A stretch of 64,000 nt of DNA from Bacillota bacterium (GCA_023416695.1 JAEZGY010000048.1:1-64000), one strand, 5' to 3'; numbered from the stretch's first letter, positions 42,351 to 52,575 are shown. The notes: generated from the sequence alone by a model not told the origin. Made by a program: numbers and translations.

Positions 42351-43829
42351 TTGAAAGAAAGGAATGTTAATAAAGGGCAAACAATGCTTGATCGTTTAAA
42401 AGCAAGAAAGATTGGCCTTGTGTTTCTTAGTGTACAAGCACTACTAACGGTAGTTTTGACTACTTTACTTATCATGATTAAGTTCTTTAAGCCATTATAT
42501 ATATTTGCAATTGCTTCTGTATTAATTGCTTTGCTGGTTCTAATGGTAATGGGACAAGGGAGCCGAGGGAAAGCTCATATTCCTTTTAAAGTAGTGATTG
42601 CTCTCTTTTGTGTGTTACTTTGTGTAGGCTCTTATTATATCTATATTGGCTATGATACTAGTAAAACAGTAACGGATTCCAAGGTTACAAATGAATTTCA
42701 AGTTATCGTCTTAAAGGATAGCCCTGCAGAGAAACTAGAGGATGTAAAGGATGAAGAGTTTGGTGTAGATATTACACAGAAACATGATGCTTATACTAAG
42801 ACATTAGAAAAAATTCAGAATGAGTTAGCAGAGGAAATTTCTACAAGAGAATATATCGACAGCCTTAGTTTAGTGCAGGCTTTATATAATAAGGAATGTA
42901 ACGTTATTATTTTAAATTCGGCCCTTCTATCTGATATTACTGAAGAATACCCGAATTTTAATAGTGAAACAAGGGTTTTAAATACCTATCAACATGTAAC
43001 TAGTACAACAAATAATAATAGGGTTAATAGCATTACAGAGGAGCCTTTTAGTGTATTCATATCTGGTATTGACACCTACGGTGATATCTCCAACACAAGT
43101 CGAAGTGATGTTAATATGATTGCTACCATTAATCCAAAGACGAAACAGATTCTGTTAACGTCTACTCCTCGTGATTATTTTGTAAAAACATCAGTTTCTG
43201 GAGATAAGTATGATAAACTGACTCATGCAGGTATTTATGGAGTGGAATGCTCTGTGGAAACCTTAGAGATGTTATATGGGATAAAGATTAATTATTATGC
43301 CAAGGTAAACTTTACAGGCTTTGAGGCCATGGTTGATGCCTTAGGTTCTATCACTATACATTCTGACTATGATTTTACGGCACAACATGGGGAAACCTTT
43401 AAAGAGGGAGAGAATGTGGTGGATGGTAAAAAAGCGTTAGCATTTGCTCGTGAGCGTCATGCTTTTCCATCAGGGGATTTACAACGTAATAAGAACCAAC
43501 AAGAGATTGTTAAAGCAATTATTAAGAAAATTGCCTCTCCGGCTATATTAAGTAGTTTTACAAGCATCATGGATGCTGTTAAGGATAATGTCCTTATGAA
43601 TATTAAATATGATGAGATAGCAGCTCTTGTACAGATGCAGCTAGACGAAGGATCTTCCTGGAATATCTCTACTTTTGGAGTAAGTGGAAAAGGTGGTTCT
43701 AGTACTACCTATAGTAATCAGAGTAAAGCTGGTTATGTAATGTATATAGATGAAGAAAAGATTCAAGAAGCCAAAGGTTATATTGAACAGGTACTTAATG
43801 GTGAAATTCCAAATATAGTGAAAAAGTAA
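42351..43829 (+). CDS. LytR-CpsA-Psr (LCP) family protein
   Basis: 492 residues. Three hydrophobic segments near residues 20-40, 45-65 and 78-100 are followed by a large external part. The LCP catalytic domain begins near 225 (FSVFISGIDTYGD, RSDVNMIATINPKTKQILL, STPRDYFV) and ends with KALAFARERHAF and the RNKNQQEIVKAI block. LCP enzymes attach anionic polymers from lipid carriers to peptidoglycan. The start is TTG, 7 nt after GGGAGG. A very strong hairpin begins in the stop codon. Confidence 0.92.
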   Translation: MKERNVNKGQTMLDRLKARKIGLVFLSVQALLTVVLTTLLIMIKFFKPLYIFAIASVLIALLVLMVMGQGSRGKAHIPFKVVIALFCVLLCVGSYYIYIGYDTSKTVTDSKVTNEFQVIVLKDSPAEKLEDVKDEEFGVDITQKHDAYTKTLEKIQNELAEEISTREYIDSLSLVQALYNKECNVIILNSALLSDITEEYPNFNSETRVLNTYQHVTSTTNNNRVNSITEEPFSVFISGIDTYGDISNTSRSDVNMIATINPKTKQILLTSTPRDYFVKTSVSGDKYDKLTHAGIYGVECSVETLEMLYGIKINYYAKVNFTGFEAMVDALGSITIHSDYDFTAQHGETFKEGENVVDGKKALAFARERHAFPSGDLQRNKNQQEIVKAIIKKIASPAILSSFTSIMDAVKDNVLMNIKYDEIAALVQMQLDEGSSWNISTFGVSGKGGSSTTYSNQSKAGYVMYIDEEKIQEAKGYIEQVLNGEIPNIVKK

Positions 43830-43873
43830 AGGATTAGGAGTTGTGAGTTCACTCACAACTCCTAATCCTTTTA
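43828..43873 (+). terminator. Strong terminator after the LCP gene
   Basis: A perfect 20-bp stem (43828-43847 with 43852-43871) around TTCA ends in TTTT. It starts inside the LCP stop codon. It is the longest perfect hairpin seen in the window. Confidence 0.85.
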
Positions 43874-43955
43874 TTCCTTATTACCTATCTTGTATAAAAC
43901 GGATAATTCGGTTATAATTTAAAGTGTTGTGATTTATAGAAAGAGAGGATAAAAT

Positions 43956-44444
43956 ATGGCAATTCGCAATATAAGAACTATTGGTGATAGTGTGCTTACT
44001 AAAAAAGCAAAGGAAATTACTGTTGTAGATGATAAATTAACCATGCTAATAGAAGATATGTTAGATACCATGTACGAAGCAGAAGGAGTTGGCCTTGCTG
44101 CTCCTCAGGTAGGAATTCTTAAGAGAGTTGTTGTAATTGATTGCTCTCCAGAAGGGAATGAACCAGTAGTATTAATCAATCCGGAAATTGTTGAAACTTC
44201 CGGTGAACAGACCGGTACGGAAGGTTGCTTAAGTGTTCCTGGTAAAGTTGGTGTTGTAACAAGACCAAATTATTGCAAGGTTCGTGCTTTAAATAAGGAG
44301 CTGGAGCCTTTTGAAATAGAAGGTGAGGAGCTTATGGCTCGTGCACTTTTACATGAAATCGATCATTTAGATGGGCATCTTTATGTAGATAAGGTAGAAG
44401 GGGCTCTTATGAATGTAGAAGATTTGATGAAGGAAGAGGAATAA
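43956..44444 (+). CDS. def: Peptide deformylase
   Basis: 162 residues. All three motifs are intact: GVGLAAPQVG, EGCLSVP (metal Cys) and HEIDHLDG (metal His pair and catalytic Glu). It removes the formyl group from nascent proteins. The fmt gene that adds it follows 180 bp later, the usual Firmicutes order. An AGAGAGGAT site lies before the ATG. Confidence 0.97.
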   Translation: MAIRNIRTIGDSVLTKKAKEITVVDDKLTMLIEDMLDTMYEAEGVGLAAPQVGILKRVVVIDCSPEGNEPVVLINPEIVETSGEQTGTEGCLSVPGKVGVVTRPNYCKVRALNKELEPFEIEGEELMARALLHEIDHLDGHLYVDKVEGALMNVEDLMKEEE

Positions 44445-44623
44445 ACTTCTTTAAATGTATATGAATTCTTTGTGAAATAATGGAATTCTACTAATAGAAT
44501 GGATATAATAAGGGTGTCTTATAGTCGAAGGCTGGTGTCATCATAAACTCGACCTTAAGGCACTTTATCTAATATAAAATAAAATGTGAGGATAAGCATC
44601 TTTAAGATAGAAAAGAGGTAGCT

Positions 44624-45562
44624 ATGAGAGTAGTATTTATGGGAACCCCAGAGTTTTCAGTGGGAACATTAGAAAGGCTTATTGAGGCAGGACATGAAGT
44701 AATCGGTGTTGTAACTCAACCAGACAAGCCTAAGGGCAGAGGAAAAGTAATGCAATTAACTCCTGTAAAGGAAAAGGCGTTGGAGTACAACATACCAGTA
44801 TACCAACCATTTAAGGTGAAGGAAGAGGCTTTTATAAAAGAGCTTAAGGCTATGGAGCCTGAGGTTATTGTAGTGGTTGCTTTTGGTCAGATTCTTCCAA
44901 AGAGCATACTGGATATGCCAAAGTATGGATGTATTAATGTGCATGCATCTCTTTTGCCAAAGCTTAGAGGAGCGGCGCCAATTGAGTGGTCTATCATAAA
45001 TGGTGAGAAGGAAACAGGTATTACTACAATGTTTATGGATGTAGGTCTTGATACAGGGGATATGCTCTTGAAATCCATTACTGCAATAGAACCTACAGAT
45101 ACTGGGGCAACCTTACGGGATAGACTTTCTGTAATGGGTGCCGATTTATTAATTGAGACCTTAGAGGGATTAGAAGCTGGAACGATTAAGAGAGAAAAGC
45201 AAAAGGATGAAGATTCTACTTATGTTAAAATGCTAACCAAATCCTTAGGGGAAATTGATTTTACAAAATCAGCAGTGGAGATAGAGCGTTTGGTTCGTGG
45301 TTTAAATCCATGGCCAAGTGCATATACCAGCCTCCATGGGAAGACACTAAAAATATGGAGTGCTAAGGTACTTTCTGGGGACGAGAAAGGTAAGCCCGGA
45401 GAGGTAGTGGAAGTAACAAAGAAATCTCTTGTTGTTCAGACTGGGGAAGGAAGACTTTCCTTATTAGAGCTTCAGCTTGAAGGGAAAAAGAGGATGGAAG
45501 TAGATGTATTTTTAAGAGGATATGAGGTGGCAGAGGGGACTATGTTGCAAAATAAAGAGTAA
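44624..45562 (+). CDS. fmt: Methionyl-tRNA formyltransferase
   Basis: 312 residues. The start RVVFMGTPEFSVGTLE and the folate/catalytic block INVHASLLPKLRGAAPI, and the C-terminal OB-fold (about 205-300) identify Fmt. It formylates initiator Met-tRNA with 10-formyl-THF. The 179-bp space before it contains a possible -10 TATAAT at 44504-44509 with a weak -35, so it may have its own start point. AAGAGG precedes the ATG. Confidence 0.97.
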   Translation: MRVVFMGTPEFSVGTLERLIEAGHEVIGVVTQPDKPKGRGKVMQLTPVKEKALEYNIPVYQPFKVKEEAFIKELKAMEPEVIVVVAFGQILPKSILDMPKYGCINVHASLLPKLRGAAPIEWSIINGEKETGITTMFMDVGLDTGDMLLKSITAIEPTDTGATLRDRLSVMGADLLIETLEGLEAGTIKREKQKDEDSTYVKMLTKSLGEIDFTKSAVEIERLVRGLNPWPSAYTSLHGKTLKIWSAKVLSGDEKGKPGEVVEVTKKSLVVQTGEGRLSLLELQLEGKKRMEVDVFLRGYEVAEGTMLQNKE

Positions 45563-45586
45563 CCATGACATGAAGGAGTGATTATT

Positions 45587-46306
45587 ATGTTATTTTTTGG
45601 TCCATTTTATATGTTTTATGATCCGACTTATATTCTAGTATTAATTGGTGTTGTGATTAGTTTGTTCGCGTCTGCTAGAGTAAGAACAACCTTTAATAAA
45701 TATCAGCGAGTTCGTAGTATGTCTGGCTATACAGGTGCCAGTGCAGCAGAGACGGTTTTAAGAAGAGCAGGAATTAGCGATGTGCGTGTGGAGCATGTAG
45801 CTGGTAGTTTGACAGATCACTATGATCCACGTAGTAAGGTACTTCGTTTAAGTGATTCTGTATATAATAGTTCTTCCATTGCAGCCATAGCAGTAGCTTG
45901 TCATGAGGTAGGCCATGCCTGTCAAGATGCCAAACATTATGTACCATTAAAACTACGTTCTGCTATTGTGCCAGTGGTTAACCTTGGTACGAATGTTGCT
46001 TGGATATTTATCCTACTTGGTTTATTATTTACTAGTCAATCTGGTAATTTGTTATTACTGATTGGTGTAATTGGATTTTCTTTAGGAGTTGTCTTTCAAC
46101 TAGTTACCCTACCAGTGGAATTTAATGCCTCAAAAAGGGCATTGGTTATGCTTCAGGATAGTGGTATTTTAACTAATGATGAGCTAAGACAAGGAAGAAA
46201 AGTGTTAAGTGCTGCAGCACTTACCTATGTAGCAGGAGCCGCTGCGGCTATATTACAGCTACTTCGTATATTGATTATTATTGGAGGAAGAAGACGTGAC
46301 AACTGA
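45587..46306 (+). CDS. yugP: YugP-type zinc metallopeptidase
   Basis: 239 residues. The N-terminal hydrophobic segment (PTYILVLIGVVISLFA) is followed by CHEVGHACQDA, the HExxH zinc motif, and two or three more hydrophobic segments (about 125-175 and 205-225). This is the PF04298 membrane zinc peptidase family, often found beside fmt and rsmB in Firmicutes. Substrates are unknown. The ATG at 45587 lies 8 nt after AAGGAG; an in-frame GTG at 45578 overlaps that site. Its end overlaps rsmB by 11 bp. Confidence 0.93.
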   Translation: MLFFGPFYMFYDPTYILVLIGVVISLFASARVRTTFNKYQRVRSMSGYTGASAAETVLRRAGISDVRVEHVAGSLTDHYDPRSKVLRLSDSVYNSSSIAAIAVACHEVGHACQDAKHYVPLKLRSAIVPVVNLGTNVAWIFILLGLLFTSQSGNLLLLIGVIGFSLGVVFQLVTLPVEFNASKRALVMLQDSGILTNDELRQGRKVLSAAALTYVAGAAAAILQLLRILIIIGGRRRDN

Positions 46307-47666
46307 TCACAAAGAGAAAGGGCAGATCAGAGAAATTGCCTTAGAGGTTCTTATGGAGGTGTTGGAAAGGGGAGGCTATAGCCATAAAGTATTAGGAGCA
46401 GCTCTCCTTAAATATCAATACATGGATAAGCAACAGAGAGGCTTTTTGACGAGGCTTTGTGAAGGGACTATTGAAAGAGCCTTAGAGTTAGATTATATTA
46501 TTGACCATTTTTCAAAAGTTCCTGTGAAAAAGCAAAAACCTGTCATTCGCAATATTTTAAGAATGTCTGTGTATCAGCTAAAATATATGGATAGTGTACC
46601 GGATTCTGCCGCTTGTAATGAAGCGGTAAAGCTGGCAACGAAGAAAGGTTTTTATAATCTTAAGGGATTTGTAAATGGGGTTTTACGAAATATTAGTAGG
46701 GGAATCAATGAGCTTAGCTATCCTGATAAGTCAAAAGAGCCTGGGAAATACCTATCAGTAGTGTATTCTATGCCGTTATGGTTGGTGGAATTCTGGTTAG
46801 GTATTTACAGTGACCAAGTGGTGGAGGATATGCTTAAAGCATTCTGTAGTATAAAGGAGACCACCATTCGAGTTAATTTAAATAAAATCGAACCTTCTAA
46901 ACTTAAGGTGCTATTAGAAAATCAAAATATTAAAGTGACAGAAGGAACGTATTTTCCTTATGCCTTAAAAATATCAGGTTATAATTATCTCTCTTCTTTA
47001 GAGGAATTTAAAGAAGGATACTTTCAGGTACAGGATGAAAGCTCTATGCTTGTGGGAGAAGTGGCAGGAGCTATGCCAGGAAATCTACTAGTAGATGTAT
47101 GTGCAGCCCCAGGAGGAAAAAGCCTTCATGTAGCACAACTACTAAAGGGAACTGGAAAAGTACTCTCTAGGGATTTGACTTTAGAAAAGACTGCTTTAAT
47201 AGAGGATAATAATAGTCGCTTAGGATTTAGCAATATTAAGGTGGAGCAATATGATGCTCTTACCTTTGATTCTAATTTAGAGAATCAAGCCGATGTGGTA
47301 ATCGCAGACCTGCCTTGCTCAGGTCTTGGGGTAATTACAAAGAAGCCAGATATTAAGTATCGTGTGACAAAAGAAGACCTAACTTCTCTTTCTGAACTAC
47401 AGAAGGAGATATTAAAGGTGGTAAGTAGATATGTAAAACCAGGTGGTACGTTGATTTATAGTACATGTACAATAAATCCACTCGAAAATGAGGAAAATGT
47501 AAAGTGGCTTGAGAGTACAAAAGAGTTTAGGTTAGAAAGCTTAGATTCTTATTTACCACAATCTCTCTTAAGTGATACAACGAAGAAAGGATACATCCAA
47601 TTGCTCCCTGGGATGCATCAGGCAGATGGCTTCTTTGTAGCTAGATTTAAAAAAGAGAATAAATAG
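46296..47666 (+). CDS. rsmB: 16S rRNA m5C967 methyltransferase RsmB
   Basis: 456 residues. An N-terminal NusB-like RNA-binding domain (about 10-140) is followed by the methyltransferase with the SAM motif VDVCAAPGGKS, the catalytic Cys in ADLPCSGLGV and the second Cys in YSTCTINPLENE. The GTG start at 46296 is chosen because GGAGG lies 8 nt upstream inside yugP; an in-frame TTG at 46281 precedes that site. It overlaps yugP by 11 bp, implying coupling. Confidence 0.95.
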   Translation: MTTDHKEKGQIREIALEVLMEVLERGGYSHKVLGAALLKYQYMDKQQRGFLTRLCEGTIERALELDYIIDHFSKVPVKKQKPVIRNILRMSVYQLKYMDSVPDSAACNEAVKLATKKGFYNLKGFVNGVLRNISRGINELSYPDKSKEPGKYLSVVYSMPLWLVEFWLGIYSDQVVEDMLKAFCSIKETTIRVNLNKIEPSKLKVLLENQNIKVTEGTYFPYALKISGYNYLSSLEEFKEGYFQVQDESSMLVGEVAGAMPGNLLVDVCAAPGGKSLHVAQLLKGTGKVLSRDLTLEKTALIEDNNSRLGFSNIKVEQYDALTFDSNLENQADVVIADLPCSGLGVITKKPDIKYRVTKEDLTSLSELQKEILKVVSRYVKPGGTLIYSTCTINPLENEENVKWLESTKEFRLESLDSYLPQSLLSDTTKKGYIQLLPGMHQADGFFVARFKKENK

Positions 47667-47692
47667 TGATTTAGAAAGAATAGGTAATAAAA

Positions 47693-48760
47693 ATGGTAAT
47701 AGCCAATTTATCTTCAGATCATGAAGAAAAAATAGATATCAAATCTCTTACTTTGGATGAGTTAAACCATCAGATGTTGGAGTTAGGTGAAAAAGCTTTT
47801 CGTGTAAAGCAGATTTATGAGTGGTTACACGTGAAGTTAGTAGACGACTTTGATCAGATGTCTAATTTATCTAAAGACCTAAGAGAAAAGCTTAAAAATA
47901 TTTACACAATACGTAGAGTGACAGCAGTGGATCAAAGGACTAGTGCCAATGGGGAAACCACAAAGTACTTATTTGAACTTTGTGATAACCGTGTCATTGA
48001 AAGTGTTTTAATGAAATACAAGCATGGGAACTCTGTGTGTATTTCCTCCCAAGTTGGATGTCGTATGGGATGTAGGTTCTGTGCATCTACTTTAGGAGGA
48101 TTAGAGCGTAATCTTACTGCTTCTGAGATGTTAGATCAAATTTATCAAATACAAAAGTTATCTGGGGAGCGAGTTTCTAATGTGGTTGTAATGGGTACTG
48201 GTGAGCCCTTTGATAACTATGATAATTTAATTCGTTTTATTGAGATTTTAACCAATGATCAAGGGTTAAATATTAGCCAACGTAACATTACGGTTTCAAC
48301 CTGTGGCATTGTAGAAAAAATTAGGGAGTTAGCAGAGCTTAAGCTACAGATTACACTAGCAATTTCTCTTCATGCACCAAATGATAAGACAAGAAAGGAA
48401 TTGATGCCTGTTGCAAATAAATACAATATTGCCGATATAATATCTGCATGCCAGTATTATTTTACTATGACGGGTAGACGAATTACTTTTGAATACAGCT
48501 TAGTAAAAGGAGTCAATGACAATAGGCAGCAGGCTACAGAGTTAGCACATCTTTTGAAGGGGTTAAACTGTCATGTGAACTTAATTCCTGTAAACCCTAT
48601 AAAAGAAAGAAACTATACACATTCGGACACTTCATTTATTCTAAATTTCAAAAATATACTTGAAAAATATCGCATAAATGTTACTATTAGAAGAGAAATG
48701 GGTTCGGATATTGACGCCGCCTGTGGTCAACTTAGAAAAAGCTATATGGATAAACAGTAA
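47693..48760 (+). CDS. rlmN: Dual-specificity 23S rRNA/tRNA A2 methyltransferase RlmN
   Basis: 355 residues. The radical-SAM motif CRMGCRFC (about 120-127), the GTGEPFDN block and the C-terminal catalytic Cys in IDAACGQL are present. It methylates C2 of A2503 in 23S rRNA and A37 in some tRNAs. The N-terminal ~15 residues before SLTLDELNHQM are unusual and the true start could be slightly later. It lies 26 bp after rsmB. Confidence 0.95.
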   Translation: MVIANLSSDHEEKIDIKSLTLDELNHQMLELGEKAFRVKQIYEWLHVKLVDDFDQMSNLSKDLREKLKNIYTIRRVTAVDQRTSANGETTKYLFELCDNRVIESVLMKYKHGNSVCISSQVGCRMGCRFCASTLGGLERNLTASEMLDQIYQIQKLSGERVSNVVVMGTGEPFDNYDNLIRFIEILTNDQGLNISQRNITVSTCGIVEKIRELAELKLQITLAISLHAPNDKTRKELMPVANKYNIADIISACQYYFTMTGRRITFEYSLVKGVNDNRQQATELAHLLKGLNCHVNLIPVNPIKERNYTHSDTSFILNFKNILEKYRINVTIRREMGSDIDAACGQLRKSYMDKQ

Positions 48761-48782
48761 AACATAAAGAAAGGAGAGGGCT

Positions 48783-49508
48783 ATGAAATCATTTTCTGTC
48801 ACAGATATTGGGAGAAAAAGAACAGTAAATCAAGACTATGTGTTTTGTTGTGAACAAGAAATTGGCAGATTACCTAATCTTTTTATTGTAGCAGATGGTA
48901 TGGGGGGCCACAATGCGGGTGATTATGCTTCAAAATACTCTGTTGAGGTAGTTATTGATTACATCAAGAGTTGTAACGAAGCTACTACGATTAGCATATT
49001 AGATCATGCAATTCAGCATGCTAATAAGTTTATTAGGAAAAAATCAGAGGAAGATAGTACTCTTTTTGGAATGGGTACTACGTTTGTTGCTGCCACAATA
49101 TCCGATAATCGCATGATTGTAGCAAACATTGGCGATTCTAGGTTATATGTGATAGGTGATGAGATAACCCAGATTACTAGGGATCACTCATTAGTTGAAA
49201 TAATGGTGGAAAATGGAGAAATTAATCCTGAAGAAGCTAGGACTCATCCCAATAAAAATATTGTAACAAGGGCAATTGGTGGAATTGAAGATAACGCACT
49301 TGTAGATTTTTTTGAGATAGATCTTCACGAGGGGAATATAGTATTATTATGCTCCGATGGTTTATCGAATATGTTAGAAGATAAGGATATTTTTCAAATT
49401 GTAAAGCAGTATGAAGCAAGCCTTGAGGATGCAGGTAGAGCTTTAGTAGAGAAGGCCAATGATCAAGGTGGCAAGGATAATATTGCGATCATTCTTATGA
49501 AGGTATAA
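48783..49508 (+). CDS. stp: PP2C-family Ser/Thr phosphatase (Stp/PrpC)
   Basis: 241 residues. Metal-binding motifs VADGMGGHNAGDYAS, GDSRLYV, CSDGLSNML and GGKDNIAII are all present. It reverses phosphorylation by the PASTA kinase encoded 16 bp downstream. AAGGAGAGG precedes the ATG. The stp-prkC-rsgA order is conserved in Firmicutes. Confidence 0.96.
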   Translation: MKSFSVTDIGRKRTVNQDYVFCCEQEIGRLPNLFIVADGMGGHNAGDYASKYSVEVVIDYIKSCNEATTISILDHAIQHANKFIRKKSEEDSTLFGMGTTFVAATISDNRMIVANIGDSRLYVIGDEITQITRDHSLVEIMVENGEINPEEARTHPNKNIVTRAIGGIEDNALVDFFEIDLHEGNIVLLCSDGLSNMLEDKDIFQIVKQYEASLEDAGRALVEKANDQGGKDNIAIILMKV

Positions 49509-49524
49509 AGGAGCGTAGGAAGTT

Positions 49525-51618
49525 ATGTTAAAACCAGGTATGTACATTAATGATAGATATGAAATAATTGAAAAAGTGGGTTCTGGGGGAATGGCAGACG
49601 TGTATAAAGCTCGTTGCCACAGACTGAATCGTTTTGTAGCTATCAAAGTTTTAAAAGCAGAATATAGTAACGATACTTCTTTTGTGTTGAAGTTTCGTGC
49701 AGAAGCCCAATCAGCTGCAGGGTTATCTCATCCTAATATTGTTAATGTGTATGATGTAGGTGATGATGATGGCTTGCATTATATTGTAATGGAATTGGTT
49801 GAGGGTATCACATTAAAGAGTTTTATAGAACGAAAAGGTAGATTAGAGATTAAAGAGGCAGTTGGAATAGCCATTCAGATTGCTCAAGGATTAGAAGCCG
49901 CTCACGATAATCATATTATTCACAGGGATATTAAGCCTCAGAATATTATCATTTCTCGTGAAGGTAAAGTAAAGGTAACTGATTTTGGAATAGCTAAGGC
50001 AGCTACTTCTAATACGATTAATTCCAATGCAATGGGCTCTGTGCACTATATTAGTCCCGAACAAGCTAGAGGTGGTTACAGTGATGAGAAAAGTGACATT
50101 TATTCCTTAGGTGTTACATTGTATGAAATGTTATGTGGAAGAGTTCCTTTTGCAGGCGAAAATACGGTAGCTGTAGCACTACTTCATATTCAAGGTGAAG
50201 CTATCCCAGTTCGTCAGATTAATCCACAGGTTCCATACAGTCTAGAACTTATCGTAGCTAAATGTATGGAGAAAAAACCTGAGCGTAGATATCTGTCTGT
50301 GTCTGAATTAATTACTGACTTAAAGCGTTCTATGGTGGAGCCAAATGGTAGCTTTGTTAAATTAGTTACTCCTATTATGGATAATTCTCCTACTATTAAT
50401 ATCTCTGAACAGGAAGTGAATCAGATTAAGAAGGCAGCAGGAGCAAGTGGTTTAGATTATGAGGTAAGAAGAAATGTGAGAAGTGATCAGAATGCTGTTA
50501 TAGATAATCTGGAAGAGGATGATGAGGAGGATGAGATTAATCCAAAGCTTGACAAAATTTTCTTTGTAGGTGGTATTGCATTAGCTGCCATACTTGCGAT
50601 TTTAGTGTTTGTAGTGATTGCTAATATGTTAGGCTTCTTCGGTGGTGGAAAAAGTGGAAGTGGTAATGCTACACCTACTCCAACTGTATCAAGTACACCG
50701 ATTCCTTCAAGTACTCCATCAGCGACTCCTGTGGCTTCGGTTCCATTGCCTGATGTGATTGGTAAGAACCTTGAAGAAGCTAAAAAGTTATTAACCGAAG
50801 CAAATATTAAGTATATGTATGAAGAAGAAATCAGTGATGAAGAGCTTGATAAAGTTTTACGTGTTGTAGATGCTGAAGGTAAAGAGATTGCTGTAGGTAC
50901 AGAGATTCCTGCAGATGCTACGGTTAAAATTTATTACAGTGGAGGACCAGAATCAGTTAAGGTTCCAGATGTTAGTAAGTTAACCTATGAACAGGCAAAG
51001 ACAAAGCTTGAATCTGAAGGCTTTACAGTAAGTGTTGATTATGAGACTAGTGAGACTGTAGAGGTGGATGCTATTACTAGAACAGAGCCAGCTGCAGATT
51101 CTGAGGTTCCAGAGGGAAGTAAGATTATTATCTGGAGAAGTTCTGGAATGCCTAAGGTTTTGGTTCCTGATGTGGTAAATAAATCAGCTACACAGGCACA
51201 GAATGCTATTAAAAAGGCTGGTTTTGTGTATAAAGAAGGCGATGCTGTATATAGTAATGATATAAAGAAAGGATTTGTAGTGAGTCAGTCTCCAGCTAAA
51301 AGTTCTTCCGTAGATAAGGGAGCAACCATTACTGTAAATCTAAGTCTAGGGCCAAAGCAGGTTGAGTATAAATCTGATATAATCTCTATTACTGCCAATG
51401 ATTTGGGGCTTTTAGGTCCAATTGCAGAATCTCATAATATAAAGGTGGAAGTGATTCAGGATGGAATTTCTCTTTATAAAGAGGCTACTATTACGTCTGA
51501 CAATGACCTTCCATATGATTTTACTCCATTTACTTCTAAGTCTAACAGTAGTGGTAGTTTAAAAGTGTATTTAGATGGTAATCTAGTTCCTGGAACGAAA
51601 GAAGTTACATTTAAATAA
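49525..51618 (+). CDS. prkC: PASTA-domain Ser/Thr protein kinase PrkC
   Basis: 697 residues. The kinase domain (1-~270) has the Gly loop GSGGMADVY, Lys41, HRDIKPQN (Asp135) and DFG. A membrane helix lies near 347-372, then a Thr/Pro/Ser linker and three PASTA repeats (about 408-475, 477-545, 546-612). An extra ~85-residue C-terminal part that is not PASTA follows. It senses muropeptides or lipid II and phosphorylates division, translation and germination targets. It is paired with stp and rsgA. Confidence 0.96.
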   Translation: MLKPGMYINDRYEIIEKVGSGGMADVYKARCHRLNRFVAIKVLKAEYSNDTSFVLKFRAEAQSAAGLSHPNIVNVYDVGDDDGLHYIVMELVEGITLKSFIERKGRLEIKEAVGIAIQIAQGLEAAHDNHIIHRDIKPQNIIISREGKVKVTDFGIAKAATSNTINSNAMGSVHYISPEQARGGYSDEKSDIYSLGVTLYEMLCGRVPFAGENTVAVALLHIQGEAIPVRQINPQVPYSLELIVAKCMEKKPERRYLSVSELITDLKRSMVEPNGSFVKLVTPIMDNSPTINISEQEVNQIKKAAGASGLDYEVRRNVRSDQNAVIDNLEEDDEEDEINPKLDKIFFVGGIALAAILAILVFVVIANMLGFFGGGKSGSGNATPTPTVSSTPIPSSTPSATPVASVPLPDVIGKNLEEAKKLLTEANIKYMYEEEISDEELDKVLRVVDAEGKEIAVGTEIPADATVKIYYSGGPESVKVPDVSKLTYEQAKTKLESEGFTVSVDYETSETVEVDAITRTEPAADSEVPEGSKIIIWRSSGMPKVLVPDVVNKSATQAQNAIKKAGFVYKEGDAVYSNDIKKGFVVSQSPAKSSSVDKGATITVNLSLGPKQVEYKSDIISITANDLGLLGPIAESHNIKVEVIQDGISLYKEATITSDNDLPYDFTPFTSKSNSSGSLKVYLDGNLVPGTKEVTFK

Positions 51619-51637
51619 AACAATAAGGAATAATTTT

Positions 51638-52519
51638 ATGCATGGAAAGATAATAAAAGGAATTGGTGGGTTTTACTACGTTCATATACCTCGACATGGG
51701 GTATATGAATGTAGAGCAAAGGGGAATTTTCGTAACCAGAAGCTGAAACCTTTGGTTGGTGACAACGTAGAGATTGCTATTTTGGATGAAGATAAAAAGA
51801 TTGGTAATGTAAGCACTATAATGCCTAGAACCAATGAATTAATTCGACCTGCAGTTGCCAATGTGGACCAGGCTTTAGTTATTTTTGCAGCAGCAAAACC
51901 TGCACCTAATCTGAATCTTTTAGATCGTTTTCTTATTATGATGAAACGTCAGCATATTAATACAATTGTATGTTTTAATAAGATGGACATTGTGAATCAA
52001 AAAGAGATAGAGTTACTTTTAGATACCTACCATAAGTGTGGTTATCAAGTAGTGTTTACCAGTGCAAAGCAAGAAGAAGGAATTAATGAGTTAAAGGCTT
52101 TAATAGACGGAAAGACTACAGTACTAGCGGGTCCTTCTGGAGTAGGTAAATCCTCACTAATCAATCTTCTTTACCCAGAGGCTAATATGGAAACTGGTAA
52201 TATTAGTGAGAAGATTGAACGTGGTAAACATACGACTAGGCATTCTGAGCTTTTTTGTATCGGACGAGATACTTATTTATTTGATACCCCAGGTTTTAGT
52301 TCTCTATATTTAGAGGATATTGAAAAAGAAGAACTATGTGAATATTTCCAAGAATTTAAGGAGTTTGAGCCATACTGTAAGTTTCAAGGCTGTGTTCATA
52401 TAAATGAACCGATTTGTGGGGTAAAGGATGCATTAGAAGAAGGTAAAATAAGTAAAATTCGATATGAGAATTATGTTGTGTTATACAATGAATTAAAGGA
52501 TAAAAAGAAATACAAGTAA
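51638..52519 (+). CDS. rsgA: Ribosome small-subunit GTPase RsgA
   Basis: 293 residues with an N-terminal OB-fold, then a circularly permuted GTPase: G4 (NKMD) precedes G1 (GPSGVGKSS) and G3 (DTPGF). The C-terminal zinc site is CKFQGCVHINEPICGV. It checks late 30S assembly. It follows prkC by 19 bp; the ribosome site is weak (AAGGAATAA). A hairpin terminator overlaps its last codons. Confidence 0.96.
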   Translation: MHGKIIKGIGGFYYVHIPRHGVYECRAKGNFRNQKLKPLVGDNVEIAILDEDKKIGNVSTIMPRTNELIRPAVANVDQALVIFAAAKPAPNLNLLDRFLIMMKRQHINTIVCFNKMDIVNQKEIELLLDTYHKCGYQVVFTSAKQEEGINELKALIDGKTTVLAGPSGVGKSSLINLLYPEANMETGNISEKIERGKHTTRHSELFCIGRDTYLFDTPGFSSLYLEDIEKEELCEYFQEFKEFEPYCKFQGCVHINEPICGVKDALEEGKISKIRYENYVVLYNELKDKKKYK

Positions 52520-52542
52520 TAGATTTCTATTACTTGTATTTT
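52509..52542 (+). terminator. Terminator overlapping the rsgA stop
   Basis: A perfect 14-bp, AT-rich stem (52509-52522 with 52527-52540) around ATTT ends in TTTT. It covers the last codons and stop (52517-52519) of rsgA, so ribosomes finishing rsgA could disrupt it and permit readthrough into rpe. Confidence 0.65.
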
Positions 52543-52575
52543 AATATTGAGAGACAGATGGAGGAATGTGGAAAT

